DNA from: a virus
Length of the DNA stretch: 20,493 nucleotides
Strand: one strand, 5' to 3'
IMG/VR virus record: IMGVR_UViG_3300048592_001409
Location: 1-20,493 of that record
In this document: one piece after another, positions 15,341 through 20,493 of the stretch
How the letters are laid out: each line of letters opens with the position of its first letter
Numbering within the stretch: position 1 is the stretch's first letter
The notes under the pieces: generated by a model
The model's database searches: none
What the model was told of the DNA's origin: nothing
The model's input: only the letters and a program-made list of their open reading frames with translations
Program-made: the position numbers and the translations under genes

Positions 15341-15574
15341 ATGACCAAGCAGACCGACCGCAAGCTGATCGCGACAGGAATTGTCGGCACCGTCATCGCA
15401 GCGCTCTGCTGCTTCACGCCGGTGCTGGTAGTGCTTCTCGGCGCCGTGGGTCTGTCAGCTTGGCTTGGCTGGCTCGACTATGTGCTGCTGCCCGCGCTCG
15501 CCTTCTTCGCAGCACTCACCGTCTATGCCGTATGGCGGCGGCAGCGGCGGCTGAACATTCGAACGGATGGATGA
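15341..15574 (+). CDS. merF: Mercury transporter MerF
   Basis: MerF is a second small inner-membrane Hg(II) transporter with two membrane helices. The 77-aa protein has helices at about residues 10-36 and 43-64, with the vicinal pair Cys23-Cys24 in 'ALCCFTPVLV'. The described MerF has a second Cys pair near its C-terminus; here the C-terminus is 'WRRQRRLNIRTDG' with no cysteine. The ATG at 15341 fits the family start and lies four bases after merP. Its TGA is overlapped by the merA start, so it is translationally coupled to merA. The protein is likely active, but the missing second pair is unusual. Confidence 0.88.
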   Translation: MTKQTDRKLIATGIVGTVIAALCCFTPVLVVLLGAVGLSAWLGWLDYVLLPALAFFAALTVYAVWRRQRRLNIRTDG

Positions 15575-17003
15575 CCTTATGAAGGACGCTTGCTGCGCGC
15601 CCGGGAGTGACTTCGACCTTGCCGTGATCGGCGCCGGATCGGCCGGGTTCTCGGCCGCGATCACCGCCGCCGAAGGTGGCAAGCGCGTCGCGCTCATCGG
15701 CCATGGCACCATCGGCGGCACCTGCGTGAACGTGGGCTGCGTGCCCTCCAAGACGATGATCCGCGCCGCCGAGGCAGTGCACGGCGCGCGGGCGGCATCC
15801 CGGTTTCCGGGCCTCAACGGCGAGGCGCAGGTCGCAGACTGGGCGGCGTTGGTCGCGGCCAAGGACGATCTCGTCTCGACGCTCAGACAAAAGAAATATG
15901 CCGATCTGCTGCCGGGCTACGAGGGCGTGAGTTATATCGACGAGGGTTCCGCGCGGCTCGTCCGCGGCGGTGTCGAGATCGGCGGGCGCAAGATCACGGC
16001 TCCCAAGGTGATCGTCGCCACCGGCGGGCGCCCCGCCGTTCCCGATATCCCCGGCATCCCGGACGTCCCGACGCTCGACAGCACATCGCTTCTGGAGCTG
16101 GACCAGTTGCCCGAGAGCCTGATCTTCCTCGGCGGCGGCTACATCGGCGTTGAGTTGGCGCAGATGATGGCGCGGATGGGCACCCGCGTCACCATCGTGT
16201 GCCGTTCGCGCCTTTTGCCGCGTACCGAACCGGAGGTGTCCGCCGCGCTCACCAAGGTCTTGCGCGCGGAGGGTGTCACGGTTCTCGATGGCGTGATTTA
16301 CGATGGCGCGCGGCGCGACGGAGACCATGCCGTCCTTGCCGTGACGGTGGGCGGCACCGCGCGCGATCTGACGGCTGACCACCTCGTCCTGACCACGGGA
16401 CGCGCGTCCAATACCGAGGGGCTGGGCCTGGCCGATATCGGCGTCGAGACTGATGCGCGCGGCGCGATCCGCGTCGGCGACGACATGCAGACCACGAAGC
16501 CCGGCATCTTTGCGGCGGGCGACGTGACCGACCGCGACCAGTTCGTCTACATGGCCGCCTACGGCGCCAAGCTCGCGGCACGCAATGCAGTGCTGGGCGG
16601 GGCCGAACGCTACGCCAACGGCGCGATGCCGTGGGTGGTCTTCACCGATCCGCAGGTCGCCGGTGTCGGCCTGGCCGAGGCGCAAGCGCGGGCGGCGGGT
16701 CATGATGTCAAGATCAGCGTGCTGACCCTCGACAACGTGCCCCGCGCGCTGGCCGCCCGCGACACGCGCGGGCTGATCAAGCTGGTGGCCGATGCGCAAA
16801 CCGACCGCTTGCTGGGCGGGGTGATCATGGCGCCGGAGGGGGCCGATAGTGTCCAGACGCTCGTCATCGCGCTGAAAGCCGGCATGACCACCAAGGCGCT
16901 CGGCGAGACTATCTTCCCCTATCTCACCACCGCTGAGGGCCTGAAACTCGCCGCGCAGACCTTCGACAAGGATGTCGCGAAGCTGTCCTGCTGTGCCGGT
17001 TGA
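15567..17003 (+). CDS. merA: Mercuric reductase MerA (short form, no N-terminal metal domain)
   Basis: MerA is a cytoplasmic FAD/NADPH disulfide oxidoreductase that reduces Hg(II) to Hg(0). This 478-aa form lacks the N-terminal NmerA domain found in Tn501 MerA (561 aa). FAD-binding 'GAGSAG' is at residues 22-27; the redox pair is Cys53/Cys58 in 'GTCVNVGCVPSK'. NADPH-binding 'GGGYIGVELAQ' lies at about 190, the second FAD motif 'GIFAAGDVTD' follows, and the C-terminal Hg-binding pair is in 'LSCCAG'. 'FPYLTTAEGLKLAAQTF' holds the conserved tyrosine. A short N-terminal 'DACCAPG' (Cys9, Cys10) is present. The ATG at 15567 overlaps merF by eight bases; an ATG four codons later (15579) is possible. 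The gene ends 49 bases from the stop of the oppositely oriented DUF6441 gene. Confidence 0.96.
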   Translation: MDDLMKDACCAPGSDFDLAVIGAGSAGFSAAITAAEGGKRVALIGHGTIGGTCVNVGCVPSKTMIRAAEAVHGARAASRFPGLNGEAQVADWAALVAAKDDLVSTLRQKKYADLLPGYEGVSYIDEGSARLVRGGVEIGGRKITAPKVIVATGGRPAVPDIPGIPDVPTLDSTSLLELDQLPESLIFLGGGYIGVELAQMMARMGTRVTIVCRSRLLPRTEPEVSAALTKVLRAEGVTVLDGVIYDGARRDGDHAVLAVTVGGTARDLTADHLVLTTGRASNTEGLGLADIGVETDARGAIRVGDDMQTTKPGIFAAGDVTDRDQFVYMAAYGAKLAARNAVLGGAERYANGAMPWVVFTDPQVAGVGLAEAQARAAGHDVKISVLTLDNVPRALAARDTRGLIKLVADAQTDRLLGGVIMAPEGADSVQTLVIALKAGMTTKALGETIFPYLTTAEGLKLAAQTFDKDVAKLSCCAG

Positions 17004-17011
17004 GCCGATAC

Positions 17012-17028
17012 GGCGGTCTCGGACCGCC
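17012..17028 (+). terminator. Possible terminator hairpin after merA
   Basis: GGCGGTC (17012-17018) and GACCGCC (17022-17028) form a 7-bp GC-rich stem with a three-base loop, nine bases after the merA stop. The T tract after it is poor (TGCGGCGTTTGG), so termination would be partial at best. It lies between two convergent genes, where a bidirectional terminator would be useful; the fold works on both strands. Confidence 0.45.
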
Positions 17029-17052
17029 TGCGGCGTTTGGCGAACCGACAGA

Positions 17053-17682
17053 TCAAATCCGCCCCTCCGCCCAGTTAGCTACGACCAACCCCGGCACCGC
17101 CTCATGCGCCCGCATCGCATCCCGTGCCAGATCCAGCCGCTTGGGCAGCTTGACCTGCGGCACGAGCAGGAAGATCGGCACGGTGGCGACCCCACGCCCG
17201 GTCTTCGAGCGCGAGCGAACGGCTCGGTCCCTGGTGTTCAGCCGCCCCTCGGCGACGAGCAGACTGGGCCCCGAGCGGCGGTAGACGAAGCGCAGGCGCA
17301 GACCGTTGCGGCGCTCCCATTCGCCAGGGGTGATGCGGCCGCCACGCAGCGACTTGCCGGCAGCTGGTGTCGGGATTGCCAGCCAGAAGCCGTCCCTCGC
17401 GCGGATCAGCGGGCCAGTGTCGTGGGCACCGACGATCACCGGCGCCTTCGACCAGACGACGACCGCGGCATTGAGGCTCTGGCCGGACTTCGGATAGGTC
17501 TGACTCTGGATCGTCTTGGCCAGCCGCGCCCCGAGCCCGGCACCGACGATCTGCGCCCGCCAGTCGCCCTTGAGCCGGTCGCCGGCCTGACGCACGGCGG
17601 CGGTCGCTGCCTTTTCGCCGGCCTTCACCTCCTCGGCCATGAGCTGCCCGAGGCTGCCGACGATGCTGGCGGTGAGCCTCAT
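17053..17682 (-). CDS. DUF6441 family phage head/tail junction protein
   Basis: This 209-aa protein matches the DUF6441 family, common in alphaproteobacterial phages between head-tail joining and tail terminator genes. Its place equals lambda Z, a tail-completion protein, so a role in the connector or tail top is likely, but not proven. Family-like segments are 'MAEEVKAGEKA' at residues 15-25, 'DWRAQIVGAGLGARLA' at 40-55, 'GKSLRGGRITPGEWERR' at 109-125, 'LLVAEGRLNT' and 'RSKTGRGVATVPIFLLVPQV'. The ATG overlaps the upstream gene (ATGA). The C-terminus 'GLVVANWAEGRI' appears intact although the mer module begins right behind it. Confidence 0.85.
   Translation of the reverse strand: MRLTASIVGSLGQLMAEEVKAGEKAATAAVRQAGDRLKGDWRAQIVGAGLGARLAKTIQSQTYPKSGQSLNAAVVVWSKAPVIVGAHDTGPLIRARDGFWLAIPTPAAGKSLRGGRITPGEWERRNGLRLRFVYRRSGPSLLVAEGRLNTRDRAVRSRSKTGRGVATVPIFLLVPQVKLPKRLDLARDAMRAHEAVPGLVVANWAEGRI
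17062..17068 (-). promoter_or_regulatory. Orphaned Shine-Dalgarno-like GGAGGGG at the end of the DUF6441 gene
   Basis: The minus strand reads GGAGGGG just before the DUF6441 stop. In the uninterrupted operon a Shine-Dalgarno sequence here would serve the next phage gene. That gene now begins 2.9 kb away and itself has no good ribosome binding site. This supports the mer module being an insertion at this junction. Confidence 0.4.
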
Positions 17683-17993
17683 GCCGGCCGCAGCTCCGCC
17701 GTCCAGACCAGCCGCTCACTGTCGCGCACGGGCTCGCCTTGGACCTGGTAGAGGTCGCCATCGACCTCGACAGTGTCCCCGGCGGCGAGGACCGGCACCT
17801 CGACCGTGCGGACCTCGACCACGGTGGTGTCGGCGAGCAGCCGCGTCTCGCCGAAACCGCCGATGCGGTCGGGCTGGCGCAGGACGATCCGGACGGTCAC
17901 AGGCTCGCCCGTGCCGCCTGCCCGCCAGGCGGCATCGCGCGCCAAATGCGGGTCGGCGAAGAGTTCGTCGAGTGCCTCGGCGAAGATGCTCAT
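17679..17993 (-). CDS. Head-tail joining protein (lambda FII-like)
   Basis: This 104-aa protein lies directly after the capsid gene, where lambda FII (117 aa) lies. It begins 'MSIFAEALDELFADPHLARDA', as the helical start of the FII family does, and follows with a beta-rich domain of alternating V-E-V segments ('TVVEVRTVEVPVLAAGDTVEV', residues 57-77) and 'DGDLYQVQGEPV'. The ATG at 17993 is two bases before the capsid stop region and its stop overlaps the DUF6441 ATG. FII attaches to the filled head at the portal and forms the tail binding site. The open frame continues far upstream but that is a shadow of the capsid gene. Confidence 0.85.
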   Translation of the reverse strand: MSIFAEALDELFADPHLARDAAWRAGGTGEPVTVRIVLRQPDRIGGFGETRLLADTTVVEVRTVEVPVLAAGDTVEVDGDLYQVQGEPVRDSERLVWTAELRPA

Positions 17994-17995
17994 CC

Positions 17996-19018
17996 TCAGT
18001 TGCTCGAGTAGATGCGGACCGCGAGCCGCGGCCGCTTGTTGACCGGCAGGATCGAGGCCTCGGTCTTGACCTCGATGGCGCTGCCGTCGGGGCGAGCGAT
18101 CTGCCGGGCATAGGTCGGCAGGCCCATGGTGTTGACCGTCTCGATCAGGTTCGCCGGAGCACCGTAGGTGACGAAGGTGTCGAGCGTGCCGAGCGGGAAG
18201 GCGATGCCCTCGCCGGCCGGGATCAGCGTCTCGGTGCCACCGGTCGAGAGGGTGACGGTGGCGTTGTACTCCTCGAAGACGATGCCGCCGAAGGGGAAGC
18301 GCCGGCGGGTGTCCTCGCGCAGCGGCTGGGCACCGGTCGAGGTATAATACTTGTAGGCCTCCTCGACCTTGGCGTGAGCGATCAGCTTGTCGAAGAACCC
18401 GGGCGAGACGAGGGCCAGCAAGCCCGTCATGGCCTCGCCCTTGAGCTCGGTCTCGACCTTCCTGAGCACGTCGCGGATCTTGGCCTGGACCTGGGTCCCG
18501 GCGGTGCCGAGCACGAAGTCGGTATCGAGCTGGGCGAGCCCGAACTCGGCGAAGTAGTTGTAGAGCGTGCTGCCGGCGCCGTCCTTGACGATACCCCTGA
18601 GCGCGTTGACCTCCATGTACTCGCGGGTCTGGGCGTGCTTGACCCGCATCCGGGTGAGCTTGCGCTCCATCACGGTGGCCAGCGGGTCGGCCGCGTCGGC
18701 GACAGCGAAGCCGCGCACGCCCTGGATGTCCTGCGGCGTGATGACGTCGTCGTGCGGGATCCACGGCACGGTGAAGGAGCGCATCGAGCGCGTGTCGCGG
18801 TTGGCGACGGTGGCGGGACCGCCGAGCGGCACCGTCGGCAGGAGGTTCAGCACGCCCTCCGCCTGCTCGATGATGACGGAGCGCTGGGTGACGCCCTCGA
18901 AGCGGAACAGGCCCATCTGCCCGAGCCGGGTGTAGACGTTGGGCAGGATGTTGATGGCCTGGGTCATCTCGGCGAGCGCGTAGCCGCCCACGTCGAAGGG
19001 ATTGATCATGGCGACCAT
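17996..19018 (-). CDS. Major capsid protein E
   Basis: This 340-aa protein matches phage major capsid protein E; lambda gpE has 341 aa. Typical segments are 'INPFDVGGYALAEMTQAIN' at residues 5-23, 'PNVYTRLGQMGLF', 'SFTVPWIPHDDVITPQDIQGVR' (residues about 81-102) and 'KLTRMRVKHAQTREYMEVNALRG' in residues 119-141. The sequence ends 'RPRLAVRIYSSN'. It forms the icosahedral shell and is decorated by the D protein encoded just upstream (40 bases). AGGAG lies ten bases before the ATG at 19018; an ATG three codons downstream is an alternative. Confidence 0.95.
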   Translation of the reverse strand: MVAMINPFDVGGYALAEMTQAINILPNVYTRLGQMGLFRFEGVTQRSVIIEQAEGVLNLLPTVPLGGPATVANRDTRSMRSFTVPWIPHDDVITPQDIQGVRGFAVADAADPLATVMERKLTRMRVKHAQTREYMEVNALRGIVKDGAGSTLYNYFAEFGLAQLDTDFVLGTAGTQVQAKIRDVLRKVETELKGEAMTGLLALVSPGFFDKLIAHAKVEEAYKYYTSTGAQPLREDTRRRFPFGGIVFEEYNATVTLSTGGTETLIPAGEGIAFPLGTLDTFVTYGAPANLIETVNTMGLPTYARQIARPDGSAIEVKTEASILPVNKRPRLAVRIYSSN

Positions 19019-19057
19019 GGGATGGAGTCTCCTGGGGGTGAGATGTGGGGCCGGGGA

Positions 19058-19447
19058 TCAGGCGGTGTCGCGGGGGACGATGCCGGCGGCAGCCAGCTCG
19101 GCGTGCTTGGCGGCGATCTCGGCCGGCTGGTCGACCGAGGCGTCGAGGACGAGCGCCGCCTTGGAGACGATCACCGGCCCGCGGGCGACCACGAGACCGG
19201 TCCTATCGCCGGCGGTGGCATCGACCGCCTCGATCAGCACGGCGACGGCGAGCTCGGCCCCCTCGTCACCAGTGACCTCGGCGGCCGGCGAGAGGCGGTG
19301 CTTGCCCGAGGCAGTGATCCGGCCGAGCACGGCGCCGAGGGCGTAGCTCGTGCCGGCCTCGAGCGTCACGACCTCGCGGCAGTAGCTGCTGTTGAGCTCA
19401 TACTTGAGAAGATCGCCCAGGGTGGGCGACTTGGTCAGAACAGGCAT
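19058..19447 (-). CDS. Head decoration protein D
   Basis: This 129-aa protein is of the lambda gpD family (110 aa), trimers of which bind the expanded capsid and stabilise it. It starts 'MPVLTKSPTLGDLLKYE' and contains 'REVVTLEAGTSYALGAVLG' and 'AVLIEAVDATAGD', followed by 'VVARGPVIVSKAALVLD', all typical of the family. It lies between the protease and capsid genes, as in lambda, with an 11-base gap from the protease stop. Confidence 0.93.
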   Translation of the reverse strand: MPVLTKSPTLGDLLKYELNSSYCREVVTLEAGTSYALGAVLGRITASGKHRLSPAAEVTGDEGAELAVAVLIEAVDATAGDRTGLVVARGPVIVSKAALVLDASVDQPAEIAAKHAELAAAGIVPRDTA

Positions 19448-19458
19448 CGATCAGCTCC

Positions 19459-19884
19459 TCATGCCTTGGCGTTGGTGGTGGCCGCACGCTCGCGCGCACG
19501 GCGGACGATCGGGCTATCGCCGGCGGTGGGGGCCGGCGGTGCCGCCGCGACCACGGCACTGGCCTCGGCCCGCTGGCTGAGCGCGTCGAGCACCGAGCGG
19601 CGCAGCGCCTCGGGCTTCAGGCCCCTGGCCATGGCGTCCGCCGCATCGATGGCGATGCCGAGCCGGCCCGCCTGAGCGGCGACGGCGGCGATCTCGGCGT
19701 ACTCGGCGCGCAGCCGCTCGGCGGTGTCGCCGGGCGACGGCTCGGGTGCCGCCGGCTGGACGGGTGCCACTGGCGGCGCGGTGCTTGCCGGCTTCCCTCC
19801 CGCGGTGTCGCTGGGCTCCGTGGCGGGTGCTTTCGGCTCGGTGGGGACGATGTCCTCGACGAAGGTATCGGTGTCGCTGGTCAT
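19459..19884 (-). CDS. Probable nested scaffold protein (Nu3-like), same frame as the protease
   Basis: An in-frame ATG at 19884 ('MTSDTDTFVEDIVPTEP') has GAGGAG about ten bases upstream. It would give a 141-aa product equal to the protease C-terminal domain, as lambda Nu3 is made from inside gene C. The product is acidic and proline-rich at first, helical later ('LRAEYAEIAAVAAQAGRL'), and ends in basic residues, as scaffold proteins often do. There is no separate scaffold gene between the protease and the decoration gene, which also supports this. Protein-level evidence is absent. Confidence 0.55.
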   Translation of the reverse strand: MTSDTDTFVEDIVPTEPKAPATEPSDTAGGKPASTAPPVAPVQPAAPEPSPGDTAERLRAEYAEIAAVAAQAGRLGIAIDAADAMARGLKPEALRRSVLDALSQRAEASAVVAAAPPAPTAGDSPIVRRARERAATTNAKA

Positions 19885-20493
19885 GGAGGGGGTTCTCCTC
19901 GATGGCTGAAGGACAAGGGTGCGTGAAGCGGTAGTGACGGTAGCCGGCCTCGGGTTCGGCCGCGGCGACGCCGCCGGTCGGTCGAGCATGGCGGTGAGAT
20001 CGACGAGCGCCTGGTCCAGGCTGCCGAGCTGGTCGGCGAAGCCGGCATCGATGCCGCGCCGGCCGCGATAGACGGCGGCCTCCGTCGCCCGGACGGCGTC
20101 CGGGCTCAGGCCGCGGTTGCGGGCGACGAGCGCCACGAGCTCGTCGTGAAGGGCGTCCACATCGGCCTGGATGTCGGCGACGGCTTCGGTCGAGAGGGGG
20201 CTGTGCGGATTGCCCTCGACCTTCTTCCGCCCGGCATGGATCAGCGTCCAGGCATGACCGGCCATGGCATCGGCGCCGCTCTCGTCGACATGGACGGCGA
20301 CGATGCCGACCGAGCCCACCTCGGCGGTGCGGCTCAGGTAGAGCCGGTCGGCGGCGCTGGCGATGGCGAAGCCGGCCGAGAGGGCAGACTCGCTCGCCAC
20401 CGCCCAGAGCGGCTTGCCGCTCTCAGCCCGCAAGGCCGTGAGGCGCTCGACCAGATCGAGCAGGCCGCCGACCTCGCCGCCGGGCGAGTCGAG
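19459..20493 (-). CDS. S49-family prohead protease / minor capsid protein C (5' end outside the window)
   Basis: 344 residues are visible and the frame is open to the right edge, starting 'LDSPGGEVGG', the oxyanion-hole motif of ClpP/SppA-type folds. The catalytic serine is expected in 'SALSAGFAIASAADRL' (the Ser before AGF, visible residue 39) and the lysine in 'AGRKKVEGNP' (visible residue about 91), as in lambda C-type proteases. 'AEVGSVGIVAVHVD' is also conserved. After about visible residue 175 the protein becomes Pro/Ala/Thr-rich and then helical ('DTAERLRAEYAEIAAVAAQ'), which fits a scaffold-like C-terminal part. It would process head proteins during assembly. An apparent TTG start at 20433 is not the true start. 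Confidence 0.9.
   Translation of the reverse strand, partial: LDSPGGEVGGLLDLVERLTALRAESGKPLWAVASESALSAGFAIASAADRLYLSRTAEVGSVGIVAVHVDESGADAMAGHAWTLIHAGRKKVEGNPHSPLSTEAVADIQADVDALHDELVALVARNRGLSPDAVRATEAAVYRGRRGIDAGFADQLGSLDQALVDLTAMLDRPAASPRPNPRPATVTTASRTLVLQPSRRTPSMTSDTDTFVEDIVPTEPKAPATEPSDTAGGKPASTAPPVAPVQPAAPEPSPGDTAERLRAEYAEIAAVAAQAGRLGIAIDAADAMARGLKPEALRRSVLDALSQRAEASAVVAAAPPAPTAGDSPIVRRARERAATTNAKA

Noticed and set aside
15516-16799. 427-codon minus-strand open frame opposite merA
   Set aside because: merA matches its family throughout with all catalytic motifs; the reverse frame is His/Arg/Gly-rich and has no start signal.
17012-17028. Hairpin as an inverted terminal repeat of a transposon carrying mer
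   Set aside because: I saw no matching copy at the left end of the mer module near 14122, and no transposase. It reads better as a weak terminator.
17639-19675. 678-codon plus-strand open frame across the capsid region
   Set aside because: It is antisense to FII, E and D genes that have clear family matches. The product is Arg/Asp/Gly-rich with no recognisable domain, typical of GC-rich shadows.

Overview
The window is the structural (morphogenesis) part of a lambda-like siphophage prophage, or a close relative of one, in a high-GC alphaproteobacterium. Codon use is strongly GC-rich throughout. The tail genes are of the DUF2460 / DUF2163 / NlpC-P60 / large tip protein type typical of alphaproteobacterial phages and gene transfer agents. 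A GTTC-N7-GTTC motif of the alphaproteobacterial LexA type is also present. The host genus cannot be named from sequence alone. No integrase, terminase, portal, lysis gene, tRNA, rRNA, CRISPR array or transposase is visible.

Phage genes all lie on the minus strand and run from right to left. The head module comes first: an S49-type prohead protease cut by the right edge, with a probable nested scaffold start; decoration protein D; major capsid protein E; an FII-like head-tail joining protein; and a DUF6441 protein. The tail module follows: two related tail-terminator-like genes; a 37-codon stub of a tail tube gene between them; the full tube gene; a G/GT tail assembly chaperone pair joined by a canonical -1 slippery site (A AAA AAC); the tape measure protein; DUF2460; DUF2163; an NlpC/P60 peptidase; a 1167-aa tip/hub protein; and a terminal fibre-like protein. 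Most junctions are short overlaps (ATGA, GTGA or similar), as expected for a co-transcribed late operon.

Two cargo segments interrupt this operon. Cargo 1 (about 14.12-17.05 kb) is a complete mercury resistance module, merR divergent from merTPFA, placed exactly between DUF6441 and the first terminator gene without breaking either. A MerR-type operator (CTGTAG-TTG-CTACAG in a 19-bp spacer) separates merR from merT. MerR binds the operator; MerP, MerT and MerF bring Hg(II) in; MerA reduces it to Hg(0). The merR stop codon overlaps the start codon of the downstream phage gene (ATGA), so the phage gene is now translationally next to merR. Cargo 2 (about 7.17-8.65 kb), on the plus strand between the tape measure and DUF2460 genes, holds a 66-codon gene of unknown function behind a LexA-box promoter, probably leaderless, and a luciferase-like flavin monooxygenase gene.

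The most notable points are a heavy-metal resistance operon packed inside a phage late operon, the SOS-type mini-gene in the tail region, the frameshifted chaperone with a four-cysteine T extension, and the mosaic partial duplication of the terminator-tube gene pair. There is no gene-free stretch longer than about 110 bases.
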